Assembly (NCBI RefSeq): GCF_006539165.1
Contig: NZ_BJMM01000014.1
Span: 62,001 to 126,000 of the forward strand
Origin: Streptomyces cacaoi
GTDB lineage: Bacteria; Actinomycetota; Actinomycetes; Streptomycetales; Streptomycetaceae
DNA length: 64,000 bases
Direction: 5' to 3'
The notes beneath the pieces were generated by a model, which ran no database searches, had not been told where the DNA came from, and saw only the letters and a program-made list of their open reading frames with translations. Position numbers and translations under genes: made by a program. The first letter of the stretch is position 1, and each line of letters opens with the position of its first letter. Positions 24,949 through 32,986 of this stretch are shown piece after piece.

Positions 24949-26385
24949 TCAGCGCCCCGGCAGCCGGGTACCGGCGACGTCGTCCTCCGACTCCTGAGCG
25001 GCGGGGATCCCGGCGGGAGCACCGTCCGGGCCGTGATCCATCGCCTCGTCCCTCCCGTGCTCCTCGCGTTCCTCGTGGCCGGTGTCCGGCCGACGGCCGC
25101 GCGGCAGCAGTCCGCGTACCCGGGCGGCCAGGGCGCCGAGGCGACGCCCGGACCACACCAGGAAGACGGTCGGCAGGAAGACGGCGTCGGCCGCGATCAT
25201 CGCCAGCGAGAAGAACGGCAGGCCCAGCAGAACGGCGATGCCCAGATGCTCGACGATCATGAAAGCGAGCAGCACGTTCTTCGCACGGCGGTTGAGCAGC
25301 GTGAACGGGAAGGCGATCTGCATGCCGACCGTGACATAGGTGACCAGGAAGATCATGAGGCCGTTGCCCGCGAGCACATGGCTCAGCTCCGGCCAGGGAC
25401 TGAAGTAGTCCAGGTTCATCGGGTAGTAGACGGCGCTTCCGTCCTGCCACCGGGTGCCCTGGATCTTGTACCAGCCGGCCGTCGAGTAGATCAGACAGAC
25501 CTCGACCATGATCACGAGCAGGACGGCGTTGTGGCCCAGGTTGGCGAGGATGTCGCAGACATCGCGCGCCTCGCGCACGCTCCGCCCCCCGCGCGCACCC
25601 GCGCGCCGCAGCACCCACCACAGCCCGTTGGCCACCCACAGCGCCCAGAAGAACAGGCACCAGCCGAGGCTGAAACCGCCCGCGACGGTGCCGCCCAGCA
25701 GCACGGCGCCCAGCACCGCCCACAGAACGACACCGGCGGTCCCCTCCGTCCGGCCGCGTGCCGCCCGGCGCGCGTCCAGCGACCACACCTGGCCGCACCG
25801 GGTGAGCACCAGGTAGATCGCCATCAGATGTATGACGTTGTCGCCGCCGTCGCCCATGAAGACGCTGCGGTTCTGCAACGAGAGCACACCGACCATGAAC
25901 AGCACGGACGAGGCACGGGTGTGCCAGCCGAGCGTCAGGGCCGCGGCGGAGAGCAGCGCGAGGAGGTACACCAGCTCGAACCAGCTGTTGCTGCTCGACC
26001 ACATCAGCACCGTGAAGGCGTGGTTGGAGTCGATGAGCCGCTCGGCCAGACCCCAGCTCCAGGGGCCCTCGGGCCCGTACAGCTCCTGCCGGTGCGGCCA
26101 CTCGCGCAGCAGGAAGAGGAACCACACCAGGCCGAAGCCGATACGGACGATCGCCGTCTGGTACGGGCCCAGCGCGGACGAGGTGACGCGGGTGAGGCCC
26201 CGCGAGACCCAGCCCTCGATCCGGGCCCGCGGCCCGGCGACAGCCTTGTCCGGGACGGCCGGCGGTACCGCTCCGTGCCGCCCCTGCGCCGGGCCGTACC
26301 GCGGCTGCTCCCCGTCGCTCTGCGCCGTGACCTGCCCGCTCGCGGCGGTCGGGCCCGCGTTCCTGGCGTCCGTCGGGTCCGTCAC
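24949..26385 (-). CDS. HTTM-domain multi-pass membrane protein
   Basis: Predicted 478-residue membrane protein of the HTTM type, distantly related to vitamin-K-dependent gamma-carboxylase. Several helices are evident (AIVRIGFGLVWFLFLL, LVYLLALLSAAALTLGW, VVLWAVLGAVLLGGTVAGGF, LIYSTAGWYKIQGTRW, AFMIVEHLGIAVLLGLPFF). The motif SVFMGDGGDNVIHLMAIYL and the GWYKIQG segment are typical of this domain. Both ends are charged and disordered. GTG 26385 follows GGGAG, and its first bases overlap the stop of the preceding DUF5819 gene (GTGA), which implies translational coupling. The biochemical function of bacterial HTTM proteins is not established. Confidence 0.8.
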   Translation of the reverse strand: MTDPTDARNAGPTAASGQVTAQSDGEQPRYGPAQGRHGAVPPAVPDKAVAGPRARIEGWVSRGLTRVTSSALGPYQTAIVRIGFGLVWFLFLLREWPHRQELYGPEGPWSWGLAERLIDSNHAFTVLMWSSSNSWFELVYLLALLSAAALTLGWHTRASSVLFMVGVLSLQNRSVFMGDGGDNVIHLMAIYLVLTRCGQVWSLDARRAARGRTEGTAGVVLWAVLGAVLLGGTVAGGFSLGWCLFFWALWVANGLWWVLRRAGARGGRSVREARDVCDILANLGHNAVLLVIMVEVCLIYSTAGWYKIQGTRWQDGSAVYYPMNLDYFSPWPELSHVLAGNGLMIFLVTYVTVGMQIAFPFTLLNRRAKNVLLAFMIVEHLGIAVLLGLPFFSLAMIAADAVFLPTVFLVWSGRRLGALAARVRGLLPRGRRPDTGHEEREEHGRDEAMDHGPDGAPAGIPAAQESEDDVAGTRLPGR

Positions 26386-27287
26386 GAGTCACTCCCGGGA
26401 AGGTCGGCGCTGGTGACCGGCCACCAGGGCTGAACCGCGTACTTGGTCCGCAGGTCCATGCGTTCCTGGCTCCAGGGCGGCGGCTTCACCGGTGTGATCG
26501 CCGAGCGCAGCTGGATGCGCTCGACGCTGCCGCCGTTGAGCCGGGTACCGAAGCGCCGCATGACGATCCGCTTCATGTACTGCTCCGAGAGCCGGCCGCG
26601 CAGGCCGACCGGACGGCTCTTGTCGTCGTGGTAGTTGGCGTAGAACTCCCAGGCCCGGCGCAGCTCGTTCTGCTGCGTGTGGCTCGGTGCGGGGTTGCCG
26701 CGGACGGCGGCGCCGTCGAGGGCGGTGAGGTTGACCCAGCCCGTGGTCTCGGTGTTGCCGTCGTCCTTCGTGACGGCGGCCCGGGCGTGCACGGCGACGT
26801 TCTGCTGGAGCGGGTTGGGGGCGAAGAGCTTCCAGTTCTGTTCGAACTCGGGGAGCACGTAGTCGTCGACGGCGTCGGAGTGCTGTCTGCTGACGGTGTT
26901 GTCGGGCGCGACGTGCAGAAAGACCATCGTCACGTGGACGGCGACGGCCACCGCGACGACGGCCACGGTTATCGCCACGAAGATCCTCGCGGGGAGCGAC
27001 AGCCGAGCCAGCCCGGCGGGGCCCGCCTCCTCGCCACCACCCGAACTGCCGTGCCCGGCGGGCCCGTTCGAGTCGCCGTCGGCCTCGTCCGCCCGTATGG
27101 ATGTCGATGACGCCGCGGGCTCTCCGGGCTCCGTGGGCGGCTCGCCCCGGCCCTCCGGCTCCTCGGCAGCGGGAGTACGCCGCTCCCGGTTCCCGGGGAT
27201 CGCACGGGACCCGCCCCCCCGCGCACCACCGGGCGCACGTGCGTCGCCGTCCGCCGCCCCGGGCTCCTGGTGCGCTGCTGGCTCCAT
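26382..27287 (-). CDS. DUF5819-family membrane protein
   Basis: Predicted 301-residue protein. About 90 charged, disordered N-terminal residues are followed by one transmembrane helix (IFVAITVAVVAVAVAVHVTM). The extracytoplasmic domain has the signatures PEFEQNWKLFAPNPLQQNV and RFGTRLNGGSVERIQLRS, which I associate with DUF5819 proteins encoded next to HTTM proteins in actinobacteria. ATG 27287 is chosen as the start nearest a GGGAGG sequence; Met codons 30-36 bp upstream are alternatives. The stop overlaps the HTTM start. The function is unknown; a partner subunit of the HTTM protein is the simplest reading. Confidence 0.75.
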   Translation of the reverse strand: MEPAAHQEPGAADGDARAPGGARGGGSRAIPGNRERRTPAAEEPEGRGEPPTEPGEPAASSTSIRADEADGDSNGPAGHGSSGGGEEAGPAGLARLSLPARIFVAITVAVVAVAVAVHVTMVFLHVAPDNTVSRQHSDAVDDYVLPEFEQNWKLFAPNPLQQNVAVHARAAVTKDDGNTETTGWVNLTALDGAAVRGNPAPSHTQQNELRRAWEFYANYHDDKSRPVGLRGRLSEQYMKRIVMRRFGTRLNGGSVERIQLRSAITPVKPPPWSQERMDLRTKYAVQPWWPVTSADLPGSDS

Positions 27288-27403
27288 GCCCTCCCTGCTC
27301 CCCTTTGTCTTTTCCATGCCCATGACTGGGCCGGCCGCCTCAGAGACTCTCAGAGGGTACTTGCGCCCGTCGTTCCGGGCCCGTGGGGCCGCAGCAATCG
27401 CTC

Positions 27404-27432
27404 TTGACAGGACCCGGAGGCCGTCGCATGCT
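27404..27432 (+). promoter_or_regulatory. candidate paaA promoter
   Basis: TTGACA (27404-27409) and CATGCT (27427-27432) with a 17-bp spacer. The PaaR-type operator begins 3 bp after the -10 box, so bound repressor would block the start site. Confidence 0.6.
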
Positions 27433-27435
27433 TGC

Positions 27436-27449
27436 ACCGAACGATCGGT
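27436..27449. promoter_or_regulatory. PaaR-type operator ACCGAACGATCGGT upstream of paaABCDE
   Basis: Identical 14-mer to that between paaN and paaR, followed here by extra CGGTCGGT half-site repeats (to about 27457). It lies 74 bp before the paaA start. Confidence 0.75.
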
Positions 27450-27522
27450 CGGTCGGTTGCTGTGGAGACCGGTGCCCGCAGGTGGGCACGGGTACGGCGC
27501 GGTCTGAGATCTGGGGGTTCGG

Positions 27523-28617
27523 ATGGCATCGGCGACATCACCTCCGCGGGAGCGGGAGGCGGGGAGCGGGGCGGGCCCGGCGCGGGCCGGGGCTCCTCCG
27601 GAGAAGAGCGAGCAGGAGTTCCAGGCCGATTTCGACGCCGCCGTGGCCGCGGACGAGCGGATCGAACCGCGGGACTGGATGCCGGACGCCTACCGGGCCA
27701 CGCTCGTCCGGCAGATCGCGCAGCACGCGCACTCGGAGATCATCGGCATGCAGCCGGAGGCCAACTGGATCACCCGGGCCCCCTCCCTCCGCCGCAAGGC
27801 GATCCTCATGGCCAAGGTGCAGGACGAGGCGGGTCACGGCCTCTACCTCTACGGCGCCGCCGAGACCCTCGGCGCCGACCGCGAGGAGCTGCTCGACAAG
27901 CTGCACTCCGGTCGGCAGAAGTACTCGTCCATCTTCAACTACCCCACGCTGACCTGGGCGGACGTCGGCGCCATCGGCTGGCTCGTGGACGGGGCGGCCA
28001 TCACCAACCAGGTGCCGCTGTGCCGCTGCTCCTACGGCCCCTACGCCCGCGCGATGGTCCGCGTCTGCAAGGAGGAGTCCTTCCACCAACGGCAGGGCTA
28101 CGAACTGCTGTTGGCGCTCAGCCGGGGGACGCCGGCCCAGCGCGCCATGGCTCAGGACGCGGTCGACCGCTGGTGGTGGCCCTCCCTGATGATGTTCGGC
28201 CCGCCGGACGAAGCCTCGTCGCACAGCGCCCGGTCCATGGCGTGGAAGATCAAGCGGCACTCCAACGACGAACTGCGGCAACGCTTCGTGGACATCTGCG
28301 TCCCCCAGGCCGAGTCCCTCGGACTCACCCTTCCCGACCCGGAGTTGACGTGGAACGCCGAGCGCGGCCACTGGGACTTCGGACCGATCGACTGGCAGGA
28401 GTTCCAGGAGATCCTCAAGGGCAACGGCCCCTGCAACGCCCAGCGCCTGGAGCAGCGGCGCCGGGCACACGACGACGGGGCCTGGGTCCGCGAGGCGGCC
28501 GCCGCCCACGCCGCCAAACAGCGCTCCCGTCCCGTGGAGCCGCCGGCACACCAGGAACGGCAGCCCGCCGGGGCGCACACCGCCGCCCCGCGGGCAGCGA
28601 GGAGTGGAGACCGATGA
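27523..28617 (+). CDS. paaA: phenylacetyl-CoA epoxidase catalytic subunit PaaA
   Basis: Predicted 364-residue ferritin-like di-iron oxygenase subunit that epoxidises the ring of phenylacetyl-CoA. Metal-ligand motifs of the helical bundle are visible: HAHSEIIG, VQDEAGHGLYLY and EESFHQRQGYE. The C-terminal half contains LTWNAERGHWDFGPIDWQEF, conserved in PaaA. The first 35 and last 40 residues are low-complexity additions. ATG 27523 follows GGGGG. The stop overlaps the paaB start (ATGA). It is the first gene of paaABCDE, behind a PaaR-type operator. Confidence 0.95.
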   Translation: MASATSPPREREAGSGAGPARAGAPPEKSEQEFQADFDAAVAADERIEPRDWMPDAYRATLVRQIAQHAHSEIIGMQPEANWITRAPSLRRKAILMAKVQDEAGHGLYLYGAAETLGADREELLDKLHSGRQKYSSIFNYPTLTWADVGAIGWLVDGAAITNQVPLCRCSYGPYARAMVRVCKEESFHQRQGYELLLALSRGTPAQRAMAQDAVDRWWWPSLMMFGPPDEASSHSARSMAWKIKRHSNDELRQRFVDICVPQAESLGLTLPDPELTWNAERGHWDFGPIDWQEFQEILKGNGPCNAQRLEQRRRAHDDGAWVREAAAAHAAKQRSRPVEPPAHQERQPAGAHTAAPRAARSGDR

Positions 28618-28901
28618 CCGGCACCGACTGGCCCCTGTGGGAGGTGTTCGTCCGCAGCAGGCGCGGCCTCTCCCACACCCACGCCGGGAGCCTGCACGCG
28701 CCGGACGCGCACATGGCCCTGCGCAACGCACGTGATCTGTTCACCCGTCGCTCCGAGGGCGTCTCCCTCTGGGTGGTGCCCGCCGGCGAGATCACGGCCT
28801 CCTCCCCGGACGAGAAGGACCCCTTCTTCGAGCCCGCCGGGGACAAGCCGTACCGCCACCCGACGTTCTACGAGGTCCCGGAGGGGGTGCAGAACCTGTG
28901 A
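28614..28901 (+). CDS. paaB: phenylacetyl-CoA epoxidase subunit PaaB
   Basis: Predicted 95-residue small subunit that bridges PaaAC heterodimers in the epoxidase. The family signature LWEVFVRSRRGLSHTHAGSL is intact, followed by APDAHMALRNARDLFTRR and the C-terminal FYEVPEGVQNL. The length is normal for PaaB. It is coupled on both sides: ATG overlaps the paaA TGA, and its TGA overlaps the paaC GTG. AGGAG precedes the start. Confidence 0.95.
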   Translation: MTGTDWPLWEVFVRSRRGLSHTHAGSLHAPDAHMALRNARDLFTRRSEGVSLWVVPAGEITASSPDEKDPFFEPAGDKPYRHPTFYEVPEGVQNL

Positions 28902-29620
28902 CCGCCACGGCTCCGCCGGCCCTGGCGCTGCTTCCCCCGGCCGACGACGCCCTGGTCCTCTCCCACCGCCTCGGCGAATGGGCGGGCCACGCACCCGTGC
29001 TGGAGGAGGAGGTCGCCCTCGCCAACATCGCGCTGGATCTGCTCGGTCAGGCCCGTGCGCTCTACGCCGAGCTGCGGGACGAGCTGGGCTCGGAGGACGA
29101 GATCGCCTACCTCCGGGAGGAACGGGCCTTCCGGAACTGCCAGTTGGTGGAACAGCCCAACGAGGACTTCGCCCACACGATCGTGCGCCAGCTGTACTTC
29201 TCCGCCTACCAGCTGCCGCTCCACCACCGCCTGGCCTCCTGCGTTCCGGTCGCCGCCAAGGCGGCACAGGAGACGGCCTACCACCTCGACCACGCCGAGC
29301 AGTGGACGCTCCGTCTCGGGGACGGCACCGAGGAGAGCCACGCGCGTATGCAGCGGGCCGCGGACGCGCTCTGGCGCTACACGGGCGAGCTGTTCGAGCC
29401 GATCGAGGGCCTCGACATCGACTGGCACGGGCTGCGCGCCGAATGGTCCGGGACGCTCACGGACGTGTTCGGCCGCGCGGGGCTCACCGTGCCCGACGGT
29501 CCCGGTACGGGGGCCTGGTCCGCGGGCGCCGGCCGGCAGGGCCTGCACACCGAGCCCTTCGGCCGCATGCTCGCCGAGATGCAGCATCTGCACCGCAGCC
29601 ACCCGGGGGCGTCATGGTGA
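28898..29620 (+). CDS. paaC: phenylacetyl-CoA epoxidase structural subunit PaaC
   Basis: Predicted 240-residue ferritin-like partner of PaaA. Motifs of the family are DDALVLSHRLGEWAGHAPVL, EEVALANIALDLLGQARALY, FFSAYQ-like helix LYFSAYQLPLHHRL, and HLDHAEQWTLRLGDGTEESH. GTG 28898 overlaps the paaB stop (GTGA). It ends slightly shorter than many PaaC proteins, but the last helix (LHTEPFGRMLAEMQHLHR) is present. PaaC is catalytically inactive in known complexes and supports PaaA. Confidence 0.93.
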   Translation: MTATAPPALALLPPADDALVLSHRLGEWAGHAPVLEEEVALANIALDLLGQARALYAELRDELGSEDEIAYLREERAFRNCQLVEQPNEDFAHTIVRQLYFSAYQLPLHHRLASCVPVAAKAAQETAYHLDHAEQWTLRLGDGTEESHARMQRAADALWRYTGELFEPIEGLDIDWHGLRAEWSGTLTDVFGRAGLTVPDGPGTGAWSAGAGRQGLHTEPFGRMLAEMQHLHRSHPGASW

Positions 29621-30192
29621 CCGCGCGCCCGGCCCCGCAGGACGCCCCCGGCACGCGCCCGCCGGCATCCGGGCCCACTCGGCTCCCGGCGCTGCGGGAG
29701 CTGGCCGGCTCGGTCCCGGACCCGGAGCTTCCGGTGATCACGCTCGCGGAGCTGGGGGTCCTGCGCAGCGTCAGCGAACCCGAGCCGGGCCGGGTCGAGG
29801 TCGAGCTGACCCCCACCTACACCGGCTGCCCCGCGCTGGAGACGATGGCCGAGGACGTCGAACGGGCGCTCACGGCGGCCGGCGTCCAACGGGTCACGGT
29901 GCGTACGGTCTTCAGCCCTCCCTGGTCGACGGACGACATCAGCGAGGAGGGGCGCCGCAAGCTGGCCGAGCACGGGGTGGCGCCGCCCCGGCCCGGCACC
30001 GGGCGGGACGGCCCGGTCCCGGTGAGGCTCTCCCCCGCCCGTCGGGCCGACGGCCTCACCGAACAGATCCGCTGCCCGCACTGCCGTGCGGCCGGTACGG
30101 AGCTGCTCAGCCGGTTCTCGTCGACCGCCTGCACATCCCTGCGCAGATGTCTGGCGTGCCGGGAGCCGTTCGACCACTTCAAGGAGGTCTGA
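29614..30192 (+). CDS. paaD: phenylacetyl-CoA epoxidase assembly protein PaaD
   Basis: Predicted 192-residue MIP18/DUF59-type protein used for iron-sulfur maturation of the epoxidase system. The N-terminal domain contains GSVPDPELPVITLAELGVLR and TPTYTGCPALETMAEDVERA with the conserved Cys. A C-terminal zinc-binding part has CPHC and CLAC pairs around STACTSLRRC. ATG 29614 is favoured by GGGGG five bases upstream; GTG 29617, overlapping the paaC TGA, is an alternative. A strong AAGGAGG at the gene end serves paaE. Confidence 0.92.
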   Translation: MVTARPAPQDAPGTRPPASGPTRLPALRELAGSVPDPELPVITLAELGVLRSVSEPEPGRVEVELTPTYTGCPALETMAEDVERALTAAGVQRVTVRTVFSPPWSTDDISEEGRRKLAEHGVAPPRPGTGRDGPVPVRLSPARRADGLTEQIRCPHCRAAGTELLSRFSSTACTSLRRCLACREPFDHFKEV

Positions 30193-30194
30193 GG

Positions 30195-31283
30195 GTGTTC
30201 CACCCGCTGCGTGTGGCCGCCGTGGACCGGCTCACGGACGACGCCGTCGCCCTCACCCTCGCCGTGCCGGAGGAACTGCGCGCCACCTACCGCTACGCAC
30301 CCGGCCAGCACATCGCGCTGCGCCGCACGACGGAGCCCGGCGAGGAGATTCGCCGCACCTACTCGCTGTGCGCTCCAGCCGAGGAGGAGCCCGCCACGCT
30401 GCGGGTGGGGATACGCCTGGTGGAGGGGGGCGAGTTCTCCACCTATGCGCTCAAGGAGCTGACGGTGGGCAGCACGGTCGAGGCGCTGCCGCCCACCGGC
30501 CGGTTCGTGCTGGAGCCGCGCCGCGGCCGGTTCGCCGCCGTGGTGGGGGGCAGCGGCATCACCCCCGTGCTGTCGATGGCGGCCACCCTGCTGGCGCGCG
30601 AACCGCAGGCGTCCTTCTGTCTCATCCGCAGCGACCGGACGACGGGTTCCACGATGTTTTTGGAGGAGGTGGCCGACCTCAAGGACCGCTACCCGGAGCG
30701 CTTCCAGCTCGTCACCGTCCTCTCCCGGGAGGAGCAGGAGAGCGGGCTGCCGACGGGCCGCCTCGACGAGGAGCGTCTCCGTGCCCTGCTGCCCGCCCTG
30801 TTGCCGGAGGGCGGGGCGGCCTCGATGGACGGCTGGTATCTGTGCGGTCCGCTCGGGCTGGTCGAGGGGGCGTCCCGTGCGCTGCGGACGCTGGAGGTGC
30901 CGCGTGAGCACATCCACCAGGAGATCTTCCATGCGGAGGCGGACACGAACACGGACACGGGCGCGGCCGCGGCGCCGCCCCGTCCGGCCGCGCAGCCGTC
31001 CGCCAGGTCGGTCTCCGTCCGGGCGGTTCTGGCGGGCCGCAGCGGCACCTGGCCGGTGGACGAGGGCGAGTCCGTGCTGGAGGCGGTGCTGCGCAACAGG
31101 CCCGACGCCCCGTATGCCTGCAAGGGCGGGGTGTGCGGCACCTGCCGGGTCCGCCTGCTCGGGGGAGAGGTCCATATGGAGCGCAACTACGCCTTGGAGG
31201 ACGAGGAGTTGAAGGCCGGGTATGTGCTGGCCTGCCAGTCCCGACCGCTGACGGAGAAGGTGGAGGTCGACTTCGACGCGTAG
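30195..31283 (+). CDS. paaE: phenylacetyl-CoA epoxidase reductase PaaE
   Basis: Predicted 362-residue NADPH-dependent reductase that feeds electrons to PaaAC. The N-terminal FAD domain has RRTYSLCAP; the NAD(P) domain has AVVGGSGITPVLSMA and YLCGPLGLVE. The C-terminal plant-type 2Fe-2S ferredoxin domain has Cys ligands in YACKGGVCGTCRVRLLGGEV and LACQS. Between them lies an Ala/Pro/Thr linker with a Thr-Asp repeat. GTG 30195 is preceded by AAGGAGG, the best ribosome binding site of the operon. No obvious terminator follows. Confidence 0.95.
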   Translation: MFHPLRVAAVDRLTDDAVALTLAVPEELRATYRYAPGQHIALRRTTEPGEEIRRTYSLCAPAEEEPATLRVGIRLVEGGEFSTYALKELTVGSTVEALPPTGRFVLEPRRGRFAAVVGGSGITPVLSMAATLLAREPQASFCLIRSDRTTGSTMFLEEVADLKDRYPERFQLVTVLSREEQESGLPTGRLDEERLRALLPALLPEGGAASMDGWYLCGPLGLVEGASRALRTLEVPREHIHQEIFHAEADTNTDTGAAAAPPRPAAQPSARSVSVRAVLAGRSGTWPVDEGESVLEAVLRNRPDAPYACKGGVCGTCRVRLLGGEVHMERNYALEDEELKAGYVLACQSRPLTEKVEVDFDA

Positions 31284-31428
31284 CAGCACAGGCCCGCACG
31301 GATGGGTCCGGCCCGCCCTCGCTCTGGCGAACTGCGCCCGGCACCCTTAACCTGACGCCCCATCAGCTCACAAGGTAACGCTCCCGCACGGCACTCCGGG
31401 CACGAGGGCAGGGAAAGGGGCGCACGGC

Positions 31429-32583
31429 ATGGACTTCAGCTTCAGCGAGGAACAACAGGCAGCGCAGGAGGCGGCGCGGGCCGCGTTCTCCAAGGTGGCG
31501 CCCGATGCGGTACCCAGCCCGGCGATGACGTCGCGCGCCGTCGCCGAGGACTTCGACAGGGCGCTGTGGCAGCAGTTGGCACAGTCCGATCTGCTCGGCC
31601 TCGTCGTGCCGCAGGAGCACGGCGGTTCCGGCCTGGACCTGGCGGCGCTCTGCCTCGTCCTGCGCGAGGCGGGCCGGGTGCTCGCCCGGGTCCCCCTGCT
31701 GGAGACGGGCGCGGCGGCGCTGACGGTCGCCGCGTACGGCAGCGAGGAGCTGCGCGCGAGCCTGCTGCCACGGATCGCGGACGGCACATGCGCCGTGACG
31801 GCGGCGTCGGCCGGAGGGTCGGGGCACGAGCGGCCGGAGCTGGCGGTCACTGCCCGTCAGCAGGGCGGGAGTTGGGCGCTCGACGGTGTGCAGACCACGG
31901 TGCCGTGGGCGCAGACGGCCGAGCTGCTGGCGGTCCCGGCGCACACGCCGGAGGGCGCGCCCGTGCTGGCCTTCGTCGGCCCCGGGGCGGAGGGGGTGGG
32001 CCTCGCGGAACAGTTCTCGACGAACGGGGAGCGGTACGCCGAGGTCCGCTTGGACGCGGTGCGGGTGCCGGCGGGTGAGCTCGTCACCGCCCCCGAGGCG
32101 GCCGGTCATCTGCATCGGCTGCTGTGCACGGGAAACTGCGCCCTGGCCGCCGGTCTCGCCGGCCAGGTGCTGGAGATGACCAGCGCCTACGTCTCGGAGC
32201 GCAAGCAGTTCGGGCATCCGGTCGCCACGTTCCAGGCCGTGGCCGTGCAGGCCGCCGACCGCTACATCGATCTGCGGGCGATGGAGGCCACGCTGTGGCA
32301 GGCGGCCTGGCATCCCTCGCCCGAGCATGTGGCGGTGGCCAAGAGCTGGGCGGCGGACGGCGTGCGGCGCGTGGTGCAGACGGCGCAGCATCTGCACGGC
32401 GGTGCGGGTGCCGACGTCGACAACACCCTGCACCGCTTCCATGCCTGGGCCAAGCAGCTCGAACTGTCCGCCGGCCCGGCGGCCGCCCACGAGGAGGCCC
32501 TGGGCGACCTCCTCTGCGGGCAGGAGAACGCGGCCACCGAGGACAACCGGCGCAAGGATCTCGCGAACACCTCGGCCGGCTGA
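31429..32583 (+). CDS. acyl-CoA dehydrogenase family protein
   Basis: Predicted 384-residue flavin-dependent acyl-CoA dehydrogenase. The N-terminal helices begin MDFSFSEEQQAAQEAARAAF. The middle beta domain is compact, and the C-terminal helices include the FAD-contacting segment SERKQFGHPVATFQAVAVQA and the LHGGAGADVD loop. ATG 31429 is used. It follows paaE by 145 bp in the same direction and may share transcription. The substrate is unknown. The KQFGHPVATFQA pattern occurs in actinobacterial FadE proteins, some of which act as heteromers, so a partner subunit elsewhere is possible. Confidence 0.85.
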   Translation: MDFSFSEEQQAAQEAARAAFSKVAPDAVPSPAMTSRAVAEDFDRALWQQLAQSDLLGLVVPQEHGGSGLDLAALCLVLREAGRVLARVPLLETGAAALTVAAYGSEELRASLLPRIADGTCAVTAASAGGSGHERPELAVTARQQGGSWALDGVQTTVPWAQTAELLAVPAHTPEGAPVLAFVGPGAEGVGLAEQFSTNGERYAEVRLDAVRVPAGELVTAPEAAGHLHRLLCTGNCALAAGLAGQVLEMTSAYVSERKQFGHPVATFQAVAVQAADRYIDLRAMEATLWQAAWHPSPEHVAVAKSWAADGVRRVVQTAQHLHGGAGADVDNTLHRFHAWAKQLELSAGPAAAHEEALGDLLCGQENAATEDNRRKDLANTSAG

Positions 32584-32641
32584 GGAAGGAAGGCGGAAAG
32601 GGCGGAGAGAACCGGGGGCGGAGGGGAGGAGAAAGGACGGG
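32582..32641. other. polypurine tract between convergent genes
   Basis: Sixty bases that are almost all G and A on the plus strand (GAGGAAGGAAGGCGGAAAGG and onward), ending at the rhodanese stop codon. There is no normal hairpin terminator here. Confidence 0.6.
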
Positions 32642-32986
32642 TCAGCGGACGAAGGCGGGTTCGCTGTCGCCCACGAGCGGTTTGCCGGCCTGTTCCCAGG
32701 CGAGCATGCCTCCGTCCACGTTCACCGCGTCGATGCCCTGCTGGAGCAGATACGCGGCGACCTGGGCCGAGCGTCCACCGACGCGGCAGACGACGTACAC
32801 CCGCTCACCGTCGTCGAGCCGCTCGGTCAACTCCCCGAGGCGGCCGACGAATTCGCTCATCGGGATGTGCAGGGCGCCTTCGGCGTGCCCCGCGTCCCAT
32901 TCGTCCTGCTCGCGGACGTCCAGCAGCAGTGCGTCGGCCGGCAGCGACGTGATGTCGGTCTGCGGCAGCTGTCCGGGGGCGCTCAT
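32642..32986 (-). CDS. single-domain rhodanese-like protein
   Basis: Predicted 114-residue cytosolic rhodanese domain. It shows LLLDVREQDEWDAGHAEGAL and the active-site loop VVCRVGGRSAQVA with the catalytic Cys, followed by VNVDGGMLAWEQAGKPL. It may transfer sulfur or detoxify sulfide; the acceptor is unknown. ATG 32986 overlaps the stop of the upstream J-domain gene (ATGA), so the two are coupled. The length is normal for GlpE-like proteins. Confidence 0.88.
   Translation of the reverse strand: MSAPGQLPQTDITSLPADALLLDVREQDEWDAGHAEGALHIPMSEFVGRLGELTERLDDGERVYVVCRVGGRSAQVAAYLLQQGIDAVNVDGGMLAWEQAGKPLVGDSEPAFVR

Noticed and set aside
24178..26433. 751-residue plus-strand open frame over the methyltransferase and HTTM genes
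   Set aside because: Composition is His/Arg/Gln-rich with no domain. The minus-strand genes there have clear motifs and helices.
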